A stretch of DNA of 64,000 nt. Source: an uncultured Sulfitobacter sp. (GTDB lineage Bacteria; Pseudomonadota; Alphaproteobacteria; Rhodobacterales; Rhodobacteraceae). Positions within the stretch are counted from its first letter, which is position 1, and each line of letters starts with the position of its first letter. The translations under genes and the position numbers were made by a program. Shown here one piece after another: positions 17,600 to 26,774 of the stretch. Where the stretch lies: NCBI RefSeq assembly GCF_947500075.1, contig NZ_CANMQS010000008.1, positions 62,001 through 126,000 of the forward strand, written 5' to 3'. The notes under the pieces are model-generated. The model was not told the origin of the DNA, ran no database searches, and worked only from the letters and a program-made list of their open reading frames with translations.

Positions 17600-18157
17600 T
17601 CAGTCGATCACGGTGACTTTCTGCATCACATCAGGCGCGCCGACAACAGCGCCATTCGGCCCGGTGCCGCGTTTGATCGCATCGACGATGTCCTGCCCCC
17701 CCGTGACCTTGCCCACAACGGTATATTGACCGTTCAGGAAATAACCCTGATCGAACATGATGAAGAACTGGCTGTTGGCACTGTCCGGGCTCTGCGCCCG
17801 CGCCATGCCAATGACGCCTTTGTCAAACGGCACATCGGAGAACTCTGCCGGCAGGTCCGGCATCTCCGACCCGCCACGGCCCGCTTGCCGCATGTCATCG
17901 CCCAGCTTGCCGAACTGCACATCACCCGTTTGCGCCATGAAGCCGTCGATCACGCGGTGGAACACCACGTTGTCATAGGCACCAGCAGCGGCCAGCGCGG
18001 TGATCCGCTCCACATGCAGCGGTGCGATATCTTCCAGCAGGTCGATGGTGACGGTGCCATTGGCCTCGCCTGCCACTTCGATCTGGATGCCCGTTGCCAG
18101 CGCGGGCCCCGCGATGAGCGCAGCAAAGAGCCCGCCTTTCAAAGCAGCGTTACGCAT
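17600..18157 (-). CDS. exported cyclophilin-type peptidyl-prolyl isomerase
   Basis: A 185-residue cyclophilin that catalyses cis-trans isomerisation of proline bonds. Residues 1-21 form a signal peptide (GGLFAALIAGPALATG), so it acts in the periplasm. Core motifs are VVFHRVIDGFMAQTGDV (catalytic Arg in FHRV), GVIGMARAQSPDSANSQFFIM and a GQYTVVGKVTGG loop. The gene starts inside the end of the cytoplasmic cyclophilin gene (8-base overlap), so the paralogues form one transcription unit closed by the terminator at 17547-17574. Confidence 0.92.
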   Translation of the reverse strand: MRNAALKGGLFAALIAGPALATGIQIEVAGEANGTVTIDLLEDIAPLHVERITALAAAGAYDNVVFHRVIDGFMAQTGDVQFGKLGDDMRQAGRGGSEMPDLPAEFSDVPFDKGVIGMARAQSPDSANSQFFIMFDQGYFLNGQYTVVGKVTGGQDIVDAIKRGTGPNGAVVGAPDVMQKVTVID

Positions 18158-18656
18158 CCGCAGCCACCTTGACGCTGATCATCCGGTCCGGCTCGGCAGG
18201 GGGCTCGCCCCGCACGATGGCGTCGACATGTTCCATCCCGGAGGTGACCTGTCCATAGACGGTGTACTGCCCGTTCAGGAAATCATTGTCCTTGAAGTTG
18301 ATGAAGAACTGGCTATTGGCTGAATCGGGGTTTGCCGACCGCGCAGCACCAATCGAGCCACGGGCGTGGGGCACCTTGGAGAATTCCGCAGGCACATTGC
18401 CCAGATCGGAACCACCCGTGCCCGCCATGCGGATGTTGAAGCCGTCTTCCATGTTGCCATGTTCCACATCGCCGGTCTGTGCCATGAAGCCGTCAATCAC
18501 GCGGTGAAAGCAGACATTGTCGTATTTCCCAGCCCGCGCCAGCTCTTTCATCCGCGCGGTGTGCTGCGGCGCCACATCGGGCAGCAGTTCGATTGTGACG
18601 GTGCCGCCTTTGAGCTCCATCAGGATGGTGTTTTCGGGGTCTTTGATCTCGGCCAT
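18150..18656 (-). CDS. ppiB: cytoplasmic cyclophilin-type peptidyl-prolyl isomerase
   Basis: A 168-residue cyclophilin without a signal peptide. It shows NVCFHRVIDGFMAQTGDVEHG with the catalytic arginine, GSIGAARSANPDSANSQFFINF and NGQYTVYGQVTSGM, all diagnostic. Sequence and arrangement mark it as the cytosolic partner of the exported copy immediately downstream, probably through tandem duplication. The promoter must lie in the 124-base region shared with divergent pgk. The symbol follows the usual name for the cytosolic form. Confidence 0.92.
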   Translation of the reverse strand: MAEIKDPENTILMELKGGTVTIELLPDVAPQHTARMKELARAGKYDNVCFHRVIDGFMAQTGDVEHGNMEDGFNIRMAGTGGSDLGNVPAEFSKVPHARGSIGAARSANPDSANSQFFINFKDNDFLNGQYTVYGQVTSGMEHVDAIVRGEPPAEPDRMISVKVAADA

Positions 18657-18780
18657 GGCCTGCTCCTTGCATTTCGTTGCGCACTAGTTAGGCGGGATTT
18701 GCGCAATTGCCAAGCAGGTGCATTGACGCGCGCCCGCGTTCAGGCAAAAGACAGCACATCACATTTCAAGGAGCGGGCAG

Positions 18781-19956
18781 ATGGGCTGGAAGACACTCGA
18801 CGATATGGATCTGGGCGGCAAACGGGTTTTGGTCCGTGTGGATATCAACGTGCCTGTCGAGGACGGCCGCGTCACCGATACCACCCGCATCGACCGCATC
18901 GTGCCCACGGTAAAGGATATTCTGGTCAAGGGCGGCACACCGGTCCTGCTCGCCCATTTCGGCAGACCCAAAGGCAAAGTGGTGCCGGAGATGAGCCTGG
19001 CCCAGGTGCTGCCCGCACTGGAGAAGGCCCTCGGCAAGCCTGTCACCTTTGTTGAGGACCTCAGTGCCGCCGCGGATGCGACGGGCATCCAGCTGCTGGA
19101 AAACCTGCGCTTTCACCCCGGAGAAGAAGGCAATGATCCCGCTTTCGCCCAAACCCTCGCCGCGCTTGGCGATGTCTATTGCAACGATGCCTTTTCTGCC
19201 GCGCACCGGGCGCATGCCTCCACCGAAGCGCTGGCACGGCTGCTGCCTGCCTGCGCGGGGCGTCTGATGCAGGCGGAACTGAGCGCGCTCGAAGCCGCGC
19301 TTTCCAAGCCAGAACGTCCCGTTGGCGCCGTGGTCGGCGGGGCCAAGGTCTCCACCAAGATCGCACTGCTGGAGAACCTCGTGCAGCGGCTGGACGTGCT
19401 GGTGATCGGCGGCGGCATGGCCAATACCTTCCACGCCGCCGCAGGTGCAGACATGGGCGCCTCCCTTCAGGAACCGGATTTCTACCAGACCGCCAAGGAC
19501 ATCCTCGCGCGCGCCAATGCCGCCGGATGCCGGGTGATCCTGCCCATGGACGGGCTTGTCGCAAGGGAATTCGCCGCCGGGGCCACCCATGAGGTGATGA
19601 TGCTGCGCCCCGAAACGCGGCTCGCGGCGGATCAGATGGTGCTGGATGCAGGCCCTGACAGCATCAAGGAAGTGACGCTGGCGCTTGCCGGGCTCAAGAC
19701 CCTGATCTGGAACGGACCGATGGGCGCATTCGAAATCACCCCTTTCGACACAGCCACCAAAGCCGCCGCACAGGCCGCAGCAGAACTGACGCGCAATGGC
19801 ACACTGGTGTCGGTGGCCGGTGGTGGAGACACGGTAGCCGCCCTCAATCAAGCCGGTGTCGCAAGCGATTTCACCTATATCTCCACCGCAGGCGGTGCTT
19901 TCCTTGAATGGATGGAAGGCAAGACCCTTCCCGGCGTGGCTGCGCTCAGCACCTGA
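18781..19956 (+). CDS. pgk: phosphoglycerate kinase
   Basis: A 391-residue monomeric glycolytic enzyme interconverting 1,3-bisphosphoglycerate + ADP and 3-phosphoglycerate + ATP. Diagnostic segments: [16 protein letters not shown] near the N-terminus, [44 protein letters not shown] and the C-terminal [18 protein letters not shown] with GGGDTVAAL (nucleotide site). The start has AAGGAG. Length is normal for bacteria. It is divergent from the cyclophilin operon and followed by a 22-bp palindrome. Confidence 0.97.
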   Translation: MGWKTLDDMDLGGKRVLVRVDINVPVEDGRVTDTTRIDRIVPTVKDILVKGGTPVLLAHFGRPKGKVVPEMSLAQVLPALEKALGKPVTFVEDLSAAADATGIQLLENLRFHPGEEGNDPAFAQTLAALGDVYCNDAFSAAHRAHASTEALARLLPACAGRLMQAELSALEAALSKPERPVGAVVGGAKVSTKIALLENLVQRLDVLVIGGGMANTFHAAAGADMGASLQEPDFYQTAKDILARANAAGCRVILPMDGLVAREFAAGATHEVMMLRPETRLAADQMVLDAGPDSIKEVTLALAGLKTLIWNGPMGAFEITPFDTATKAAAQAAAELTRNGTLVSVAGGGDTVAALNQAGVASDFTYISTAGGAFLEWMEGKTLPGVAALST

Positions 19957-19962
19957 GCGGCA

Positions 19963-19984
19963 AAGGTGGGGATATCCCCACCTT
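19963..19984. terminator. 22-bp perfect palindrome after pgk
   Basis: AAGGTGGGG-ATAT-CCCCACCTT forms a perfect 9-bp stem with a four-base loop, seven bases after the pgk stop. No T-run follows, so it may be an RNA-stabilising hairpin or a protein site rather than a simple terminator. The next gene on the same strand begins 50 bases later. Confidence 0.5.
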
Positions 19985-20033
19985 GCCATCCCCCATCCGG
20001 CGCGTAGTCTGGCGGGAACCAAAAGGAGTTCCC

Positions 20034-21638
20034 ATGCCCAGCTTGTCCGCCCTCTTTCGCACCAGCGTTCTGATCTGCGCCCTGTCGATGCCCCTAGCGG
20101 CTCAGGCCGAGACCGATCCCCAACCGGGTCTGGCAGAGTTCTTTTCTGCCAACCGCATCGGCACTTTCGTGGCCAATACCGCGATTGCCGCCCTGCGCAC
20201 GCAGATGGAACTGGAGTATGATTTCCTCTCCACTGACCTTTTGCGCGGTACCGTGTCGATCTCTGGCATCACCGCGCGGCCACAACTGCCCTATGATCAG
20301 GCGCGCCAATGCGTGATCACCATCGAACGCGCCGTAATCAACACCGACGTGGCAAAGCCCGGCGAAGTCGCATCCGAAATCAACCTCAACCTCATTGGGG
20401 CCACCGCCAGCACCGCTTGCGTACCGCGTGATGTGGCCATGGGCCTGCGCGCGGCAGGCATGCGGGACATCACGCTCGACCAGTTCAAACTCCGCACCGC
20501 CTATACCTATACCACCGGTGAGACATCTGCCGATCTGACGCTCTCCGTCAACGAAGTGGCCAATCTGGATTTCTCCGCCTCCGGCATGATCCTGCCCCGT
20601 CTTGGCACCTTCGGCCCCGGTGATCCCGCGTTCCGCGTGATGCGCGCAGTGGCCAGCCTCAAGGATCAGGGGGGGTGGGCCAAGGTCGCGACGGTTTTGC
20701 CGCCCAACTTCTCTGACCCTGCCACCATCCGCGCCATTGGGGCCGAAGGGGTGACACAATTCCTGTCCAACAATGGCACCCGCACCGTCACCGCCGTGGA
20801 ACGCAACTTCGTCAACCAACTGATGGAAAAGGTGGAGGAATTTGTCACTGATCCGGGTGAACTCACGATCGAGGCCAACCTGCCCGACACCGGCATCGTG
20901 ATCGAACCGGAGGTTTACAACGCCGAACCGCAAGCGCTGATCGCCTCGCTCGCGCTCGAAGCCCGCACCAGCCCCATCGCCCGCAGCCGCATCCTCAGCG
21001 GAGCGGCGCTCGCCGCGTTGCAAGACCCGGACAGCCTGTCGGCAGCGGACCGTCTGGCACTGGCCGAAGCGCTCATTGACGGCAATGGCGTGCCGCAGGT
21101 CCCTGCCCTTGTGCCCGATCTGGTGCGCCCCCTGCTGGCGGATGCCGGGAATGCACCGCAGGCCGCCGCATTGGTCGCCCGTGTCCTGCAAGGGCGCGAT
21201 GCGGGCGCGGCCTATCCCTTCGCCTTGCAGGCCGCTGCCGGTGGGATTGACGGGGCCGTGTCCATTCTGGACCGCCTGGAAGCCCAGATGACAACGGTCG
21301 ACGTGCTCTCCGCCCAAGGCGAAGCGCTGGGTGAAGACGCCGCTACCGTCTCCCTCCCCGATGGTGACGACCCGCGCGCCCTGCGCCGCCTGTCACTTGC
21401 CTATCTTGCAGGCGCGGGTCAGACCCGTTCCTACGCCCGCGCCTATTATCTGGCCCTTTTGGCGCAAGCCGCAGGTGACATCGCCGGCGAAACCCTCAAG
21501 GATGAGATCGACGACCGCTTTGTCGCGCGCGGTGCGGATGTCGCCGACGCCTGGGCCGGCGTCAGCGCAGGGCTTCAGGCGGACGCGCTGGAAAACTGGA
21601 TCGCAGACGGGTTGGCAGACCGCTATCTCACCCGCTGA
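20034..21638 (+). CDS. exported protein of unknown function
   Basis: A 534-residue protein with a clear signal peptide (residues 1-25, ending PLAAQA-ETDPQ). The middle is beta-rich, with repeated 'isoleucine/valine-threonine' strands. The C-terminal 200 residues are alanine/leucine helices, and the segment LRRLSLAYLAGAGQTRSYARAYYLALLAQAAGD resembles Sel1/TPR-type repeats when read in parts. I know no function. The start is the ATG at 20034 with AAAAGGAG upstream. It is followed 16 bases later by an SDR gene, so they probably share a transcript. Confidence 0.75.
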   Translation: MPSLSALFRTSVLICALSMPLAAQAETDPQPGLAEFFSANRIGTFVANTAIAALRTQMELEYDFLSTDLLRGTVSISGITARPQLPYDQARQCVITIERAVINTDVAKPGEVASEINLNLIGATASTACVPRDVAMGLRAAGMRDITLDQFKLRTAYTYTTGETSADLTLSVNEVANLDFSASGMILPRLGTFGPGDPAFRVMRAVASLKDQGGWAKVATVLPPNFSDPATIRAIGAEGVTQFLSNNGTRTVTAVERNFVNQLMEKVEEFVTDPGELTIEANLPDTGIVIEPEVYNAEPQALIASLALEARTSPIARSRILSGAALAALQDPDSLSAADRLALAEALIDGNGVPQVPALVPDLVRPLLADAGNAPQAAALVARVLQGRDAGAAYPFALQAAAGGIDGAVSILDRLEAQMTTVDVLSAQGEALGEDAATVSLPDGDDPRALRRLSLAYLAGAGQTRSYARAYYLALLAQAAGDIAGETLKDEIDDRFVARGADVADAWAGVSAGLQADALENWIADGLADRYLTR

Positions 21639-21654
21639 AACTCGGAGGAAAACG

Positions 21655-22428
21655 ATGGCTGAATGGACCCTGATCACCGGCGCGTCAAAGGGGCTGGGCG
21701 CGGAATTCGCCCAGCTTGCCGCGCGCCACGGCCGCAAGATGATCCTGACCGCCCGGTCTGCCGATCTGCTTGAGGCGCAGGCCGACACGCTGCGCGCCAA
21801 TGGTGCGGAGGTGGTCGTGATCCCTGCCGACCTCAGCGATCTGGCTGAGGCGGACCGGCTCTGGGCTGAGGCCACCAAGGACCGCCAGGTCGATTTCCTG
21901 ATCAATAACGCTGGCTTAGGCAGCCACGGTCCCTTTGCCGATCCTGACAGCTGGGACCGTGAACTGTCCTCGATCAACGTGAACATGCGCACCCTCACGC
22001 GCCTGATGAAGCTGGCCATCCCTCCCATGCAGACCCAACAACGGGGCCGCATCCTGAACGTGGCGTCCACCATTGGCTTTTTGCCGGGTCCAAACATGGC
22101 CGTCTATGCCGCAACCAAAGCCTACGTCCTGCACCTGTCCGAAGCGGTTGCCCACGAGCTGCGCGGCACCCCGGTGACCGTGACCGCCTTCTGCCCCGGT
22201 GCGACCCAGACGAACTTCTTTGACGACGGCGATATGCACGGCACCCGTCTGCTGACCATGACCCCCATCGCGGATGCGGCCAAGGTTGCGGCAGCCGGAT
22301 GGCAAGCCGCCATTGGTGGACGCGCCGTGGCGGTGCCCGGGGCAATGAATGCGGTCTTTGCCAATCTGCCCCGCCTGTTCCCCCGCGCCATCACAACCCG
22401 TGTTTCGGGCCTTTTTCTGGGAAAATAG
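21655..22428 (+). CDS. short-chain dehydrogenase/reductase
   Basis: A 257-residue NAD(P)H-dependent oxidoreductase of the classical SDR family. The nucleotide motif TGASKGLG (residues 8-15), NNAG (about 87-90), the catalytic serine region NVASTIGFLPG and the active-site YAATKAY (YxxxK) are all intact. Lys and Arg near the first strand (SKGLG, TARS) suggest NADP preference. The C-terminal segment with FPRAITTRVSG is like the DltE/YqjQ-type SDRs. The substrate is unknown. GGAGG precedes the start; it follows the exported-protein gene by 16 bases. Confidence 0.88.
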   Translation: MAEWTLITGASKGLGAEFAQLAARHGRKMILTARSADLLEAQADTLRANGAEVVVIPADLSDLAEADRLWAEATKDRQVDFLINNAGLGSHGPFADPDSWDRELSSINVNMRTLTRLMKLAIPPMQTQQRGRILNVASTIGFLPGPNMAVYAATKAYVLHLSEAVAHELRGTPVTVTAFCPGATQTNFFDDGDMHGTRLLTMTPIADAAKVAAAGWQAAIGGRAVAVPGAMNAVFANLPRLFPRAITTRVSGLFLGK

Positions 22429-22508
22429 CACTTTTGGGGGATTCCCAGCAGGCTATCCACATGCTACTGTGCCACATCGTCCGACAAGAGACGTATGAGG
22501 CAGACCAG

Positions 22509-22808
22509 ATGACCCAGACAAACCGGCCCGCGTTTGGCACGTTGTTGTTCTTTGCAATCGCATTTGCATTGAGCCTGTATTTCACCTTTGCCGCCGTTCA
22601 GGGCGATTTTGGCCTGTTCCGCCGGGCAGAGATTGTCGCCGAAAGCCAGGACCTGCGCACCCAGCTTGCCGCGGTCCGTGCGGAAGTCGCGCAGATGGAA
22701 AACCTCACCAAACGCATGTCGGATGACTACCTCGATCTTGATCTGCTGGACGAACAGGCCCGCAAGGTCCTTGGCATGATCCGCAGCGATGAGATCGTTA
22801 TCCGCTGA
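22509..22808 (+). CDS. ftsB: cell-division protein FtsB (DivIC/septum formation initiator family)
   Basis: A 99-residue bitopic protein: short cytoplasmic N-terminus, one transmembrane helix (about residues 10-30), then a periplasmic coiled coil (LRTQLAAVRAEVAQMENLTKRM) and a conserved acidic end (DLDLLDEQARKVLGM). FtsB forms the FtsQLB complex that activates septal peptidoglycan synthesis. Length and layout are normal. I chose the ATG starting MTQTNRPAF because it is immediately ahead of the helix; a longer frame upstream is not conserved. Its place directly ahead of the pdh operon is common in Alphaproteobacteria. Confidence 0.88.
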   Translation: MTQTNRPAFGTLLFFAIAFALSLYFTFAAVQGDFGLFRRAEIVAESQDLRTQLAAVRAEVAQMENLTKRMSDDYLDLDLLDEQARKVLGMIRSDEIVIR

Positions 22809-22872
22809 TCCCGGCACCGGCCTGCCCTCAGAATCCCACTACCCAACGACCTTCGAATCCTTTAAACAGGAT

Positions 22873-22894
22873 GATAGTTTAACGCTAAACTATC
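22873..22894 (+). promoter_or_regulatory. palindromic operator candidate ahead of pdhA
   Basis: GATAGTTTA-ACGC-TAAACTATC is a perfect palindrome with 9-base arms, ending 36 bases before the pdhA start. Its 20-base core, ATAGTTTAACGCTAAACTAT, matches the palindrome ahead of lpdA at 17 of 20 positions. A shared operator for the pyruvate dehydrogenase genes is inferred. Confidence 0.75.
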
Positions 22895-22930
22895 TATGCG
22901 CCTCGCCCGCATGGACCGGAGGAGATGCCC

Positions 22931-23938
22931 ATGGCCGCCAAGAAAGCCACGCCGAAAAAACCCAATGTATCCGCAGATGAACTCAAGGCCTATTACCGCG
23001 ACATGCTGCTGATCCGGCGGTTCGAGGAAAAAGCAGGCCAGCTATACGGCATGGGACTGATCGGCGGCTTCTGCCACCTCTACATCGGTCAGGAAGCTGT
23101 GGTTGTCGGTCTGGAAGCCGCGGCAGAGGAAGGCGACAAACGCATTACCTCCTACCGCGATCATGGTCACATGCTGGCATGCGGGATGGACCCTAACGGC
23201 GTGATGGCCGAACTGACAGGCCGCGAAGGTGGATATTCCAAAGGCAAGGGCGGCTCCATGCACATGTTCTCGAAAGAGAAGCATTTCTATGGCGGCCACG
23301 GCATCGTCGCGGCGCAAGTGCCGCTGGGTGCAGGTCTGGCGTTTGCTGACAAATACCAGGACAACGGCCGTGTGACCTTCACCTACTTCGGCGACGGTGC
23401 GGCAAACCAGGGTCAGGTCTATGAGACCTTCAACATGGCCGCCCTCTGGCAACTCCCATGCGTTTTTGTCATTGAAAACAACCAATACGCCATGGGCACG
23501 TCGCAACAACGCTCCACCTCCAGCGCTGAAATCTGGGAACGCGGCAAAGCCTTCGGCATCCCCGGCGAAGCGGTCGACGGCATGGATGTGCTGGCTGTGA
23601 AAGCCGCGGGCGAAACCGCCGTGGCCCACTGCCGCGCTGGCAAAGGCCCCTATATTCTAGAGATCAAAACCTACCGCTACCGGGGCCATTCGATGTCCGA
23701 TCCCGCCAAATACCGCACCCGTGAAGAGGTCCAGAAGATGCGCGACGAACGCGACCCCATCGCCGCCGTGCGCACCATGCTGATCGACGGCAAACACGCC
23801 TCCGAAGAGGATCTCAAAGCCATCGACAAGGAAATCAAGGAAATCGTGAACCAAAGCGCAGAATTCGCCAAAGACAGTCCGGAGCCGCACCTCGATGAGC
23901 TGTGGACCGATATCTATGCAGAGCTGGAGGAGGCGTAA
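22931..23938 (+). CDS. pdhA: pyruvate dehydrogenase E1 component, alpha subunit
   Basis: A 335-residue subunit of the thiamine-diphosphate E1 enzyme that decarboxylates pyruvate. The TPP motif runs from GDGAANQGQ to ENNQYAMGT; the signature YRYRGHSMSDPAKYRT forms the phosphorylation-loop region of the family; and HGHMLACGMDP and KGKGGSMHMF are typical. The start is the second ATG (MAAKKATPKK), six bases after GGAGGAG; the ATG at 22925 lies only one base beyond this site. It is followed by pdhB after three bases, in an operon with pdhC. Confidence 0.96.
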   Translation: MAAKKATPKKPNVSADELKAYYRDMLLIRRFEEKAGQLYGMGLIGGFCHLYIGQEAVVVGLEAAAEEGDKRITSYRDHGHMLACGMDPNGVMAELTGREGGYSKGKGGSMHMFSKEKHFYGGHGIVAAQVPLGAGLAFADKYQDNGRVTFTYFGDGAANQGQVYETFNMAALWQLPCVFVIENNQYAMGTSQQRSTSSAEIWERGKAFGIPGEAVDGMDVLAVKAAGETAVAHCRAGKGPYILEIKTYRYRGHSMSDPAKYRTREEVQKMRDERDPIAAVRTMLIDGKHASEEDLKAIDKEIKEIVNQSAEFAKDSPEPHLDELWTDIYAELEEA

Positions 23939-23941
23939 GTC

Positions 23942-25306
23942 ATGGCAACAGAAATCCTCATGCCCGCCCTGAGCCCCACCATGGAAGAAGGCACACTGGC
24001 CAAATGGCTGGTCAAGGAAGGTGACACCGTCGCCTCCGGTGACATCATGGCGGAAATCGAAACCGACAAGGCCACGATGGAATTCGAAGCTGTGGACGAA
24101 GGAGTGATTGGCAAGATCCTCGTCGCCGAAGGCACCGAAGGGGTCAAAGTGAATACCCCCATCGCCGTGCTGCTCGAAGATGGCGAAAGTGCCGATGACG
24201 TGGCTGCCGCTGCACCTGCTGCGGCCCCCGTTGAAAGCGCGCCTGCCCCGCAGGCCGCACCAGCCGCCGAAGCCCCCGCCGCGCCACAGGTCGACAGCTC
24301 TCCCGACTGGCCCGATGGCACCGCGATGAAACAACAAACCGTCCGCGAGGCCCTGCGCGACGGCATGGCCGAAGAAATGCGCCGCGACGATACCGTCTTC
24401 CTGATGGGCGAAGAGGTCGCCGAATACCAAGGCGCCTACAAGATCAGCCAGGGCATGCTGGATGAATTCGGCCCCAAACGCGTGATCGACACCCCCATCA
24501 CCGAACACGGTTTTGCCGGCATCGGTGTCGGTGCAGCCTTCGGCGGCCTGCGCCCGATCGTGGAGTTCATGACGTTCAACTTCGCCATGCAAGCCATTGA
24601 CCACATTATCAATTCCGCCGCCAAGACCCTCTATATGTCCGGCGGCCAGATGGGCGCGCCCATGGTGTTCCGTGGCCCTAATGGCGCTGCCGCCCGCGTC
24701 GGCGCGCAGCACAGCCAGGATTACGCCGCCTGGTACATGCAGATCCCTGGCCTGAAAGTTGCGATGCCCTATTCCGCGTCCGACTACAAAGGCCTGATGA
24801 AAACCGCCATCCGCGACCCCAACCCGGTGATCTTCCTTGAGAACGAAATCCTCTATGGCCGCACCTTCGATGTGCCTGATCTGGACGATTACACCGTGCC
24901 CTTCGGCAAGGCCCGCATCTGGCGTGAAGGCACGGACGTCACCATCGTCAGCTTCGGCATCGGCATGACCTACGCACTGGAAGCCGCGGACAAGCTGGCC
25001 GAAGACGGCATTTCAGCCGAGGTCATCGACCTGCGCACACTGCGCCCGATGGACACGCCCGCGATCCTGAAATCCGTGATGAAAACCAACCGTCTTGTCA
25101 CGGTCGAGGAAGGCTGGCCACAAGGCTCCGTCGGGAACTACATCTCCAGCGTGGTGATGCAGGAGGCGTTTGATTATCTCGACGCGCCGGTCATCAACTG
25201 CACCGGCAAGGACGTCCCCATGCCCTATGCCGCCAATCTTGAAAAACACGCGCTGCTGACCACCGATGAGGTCATCGCAGCGGTCAAAAAAGTCACCTAC
25301 ACATAA
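23942..25306 (+). CDS. pdhB: pyruvate dehydrogenase E1 component, beta subunit with N-terminal lipoyl domain
   Basis: A 454-residue protein made of a lipoyl domain (about 1-80, lipoyl-lysine Lys43 in ETDKATME), a flexible Ala/Pro linker (about 85-120) and the transketolase-like E1-beta (about 130-454, from [14 protein letters not shown]; core [13 protein letters not shown] and [10 protein letters not shown]). A lipoyl domain on E1-beta is an established feature of alphaproteobacterial complexes. Here its sequence is almost identical to the lipoyl domain of E2 encoded next. It lies three bases after pdhA and twelve before pdhC. Confidence 0.96.
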   Translation: MATEILMPALSPTMEEGTLAKWLVKEGDTVASGDIMAEIETDKATMEFEAVDEGVIGKILVAEGTEGVKVNTPIAVLLEDGESADDVAAAAPAAAPVESAPAPQAAPAAEAPAAPQVDSSPDWPDGTAMKQQTVREALRDGMAEEMRRDDTVFLMGEEVAEYQGAYKISQGMLDEFGPKRVIDTPITEHGFAGIGVGAAFGGLRPIVEFMTFNFAMQAIDHIINSAAKTLYMSGGQMGAPMVFRGPNGAAARVGAQHSQDYAAWYMQIPGLKVAMPYSASDYKGLMKTAIRDPNPVIFLENEILYGRTFDVPDLDDYTVPFGKARIWREGTDVTIVSFGIGMTYALEAADKLAEDGISAEVIDLRTLRPMDTPAILKSVMKTNRLVTVEEGWPQGSVGNYISSVVMQEAFDYLDAPVINCTGKDVPMPYAANLEKHALLTTDEVIAAVKKVTYT

Positions 25307-25318
25307 GGAGCGGTCAAG

Positions 25319-26602
25319 ATGCCCACAGAAATCCTCATGCCCGCCCTGTCGCCCACGATGGAAGAAGGCACGCTCGCCAAATGGCTGGTCAAGGAAGGCG
25401 ATACCGTCGTCTCCGGTGATGTCATGTGCGAGATTGAAACCGACAAAGCCACCATGGAATTCGAAGCCGTCGATGAAGGGGTGATCGGCAAGATCCTGAT
25501 CGCCGACGGCACCGAAGGGGTGAAGGTCAACACCGCCATCGCGGTGCTGCTGGAAGACGGCGAAAGCGCGGATGATATCAGCGCAGCACCCGCCGCACCC
25601 AAAGCAGAAGGGCCAGCCGCAGCCCCCGAACCCGCTGCCGCAACCGCAGCCCCCGCCCCTGCTGCGCCCAGAGCCGCAGAGGGCAACCGCATCTTCGCCT
25701 CCCCCTTGGCGCGACGCATCGCAGCGGACAAAGGGCTCGACCTCAGCCAGATCACCGGCTCCGGCCCCCATGGCCGCATCGTGAAAGCCGATGTCGAGGG
25801 TCTCAGCCAAACCGACGCTCCGAAACCCGCCAGCGCCCCAGCCCCGGCTGCCGCTGCCGCACCCGCGGCGGCCCCAACGGCCGATGCCATCGCCCGGATG
25901 TACGAAGGCCGCGAATACGAGGAAGTCTCCCTCGACGGCATGCGCAAAACCATCGCAGCCCGCCTGACAGAAGCCAAACAACAGGTGCCGCACTTCTATC
26001 TGCGCCGCGACATCCACCTGGATGCCCTGCTGAAATTCCGTAGCGCGTTGAACAAACAACTCGAAGCGCGCGGCGTGAAACTCAGCGTCAATGACTTCAT
26101 CATCAAGGCCTGCGCGCTGGCCCTGCAATCGGTCCCCGACGCCAACGCCGTCTGGGCAGGCGACCGCATCCTGAAACTCACACCTTCAGACGTCGCTGTT
26201 GCCGTCGCCATCGAAGGCGGCCTGTTCACCCCGGTCCTGAAGGATTCCCACCACAAATCCCTCTCCGCCCTATCGGCAGAGATGAAAGACCTCGCTGCCC
26301 GCGCCCGCGACCGCAAACTCGCCCCGCATGAATATCAGGGCGGCAGCTTCGCCATTTCCAACCTCGGCATGTTTGGCATCGATAACTTCGACGCGGTCAT
26401 CAACCCGCCCCACGGCGCGATCCTCGCTGTTGGTGCAGGTGTGAAAAAACCGATCGTGGATGACGCCGGAGAGCTGGGCGTGGCGACGGTCATGTCCGTC
26501 ACCCTCTCCGTCGATCACCGCGTCATCGACGGTGCTCTGGGCGCGCAGCTTCTGGCCGCGATCAAGGACAACCTCGAAAACCCGATGACCATGCTGGCCT
26601 AA
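25319..26602 (+). CDS. pdhC: pyruvate dehydrogenase E2, dihydrolipoamide acetyltransferase
   Basis: A 427-residue core component that transfers the acetyl group to CoA. It has one lipoyl domain (about 1-80, Lys43), an Ala/Pro linker, a peripheral-subunit-binding domain (about 120-155, [20 protein letters not shown]), a second linker, and the catalytic domain (about 195-427) with the active-site [12 protein letters not shown] single lipoyl domain is complemented by the one on E1-beta. It closes the pdhABC operon; a large inverted repeat follows. Confidence 0.96.
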   Translation: MPTEILMPALSPTMEEGTLAKWLVKEGDTVVSGDVMCEIETDKATMEFEAVDEGVIGKILIADGTEGVKVNTAIAVLLEDGESADDISAAPAAPKAEGPAAAPEPAAATAAPAPAAPRAAEGNRIFASPLARRIAADKGLDLSQITGSGPHGRIVKADVEGLSQTDAPKPASAPAPAAAAAPAAAPTADAIARMYEGREYEEVSLDGMRKTIAARLTEAKQQVPHFYLRRDIHLDALLKFRSALNKQLEARGVKLSVNDFIIKACALALQSVPDANAVWAGDRILKLTPSDVAVAVAIEGGLFTPVLKDSHHKSLSALSAEMKDLAARARDRKLAPHEYQGGSFAISNLGMFGIDNFDAVINPPHGAILAVGAGVKKPIVDDAGELGVATVMSVTLSVDHRVIDGALGAQLLAAIKDNLENPMTMLA

Positions 26603-26630
26603 CGGAACGGCACCAGCCCCGCCGCCCCTT

Positions 26631-26726
26631 CCAAATGGTCTAAAAAACCCCCGCGGAGCGTTAAAATCTCTGTCGGAGCTCCAGAAGAGATTTCAGGCCT
26701 CTGGCAGGGTTTTTAGAACCATTTGG
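26631..26726. repeat. large imperfect inverted repeat between pdhC and cysE
   Basis: CCAAATGGTCTAAAAAACCC (26631-26650) faces GGGTTTTTAGAACCATTTGG (26707-26726), nearly perfect 20-base arms. A nested pair, AAATCTCT and AGAGATTT, lies inside. It sits between convergent genes and would give a long hairpin in either transcript, with an internal T- or A-run. It could be a bidirectional terminator or a small dispersed element. Confidence 0.6.
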
Positions 26727-26774
26727 AAGACAAGTGGTGCCACGCCAAACAAGCGGACGTGCGTTGGGATAGGT

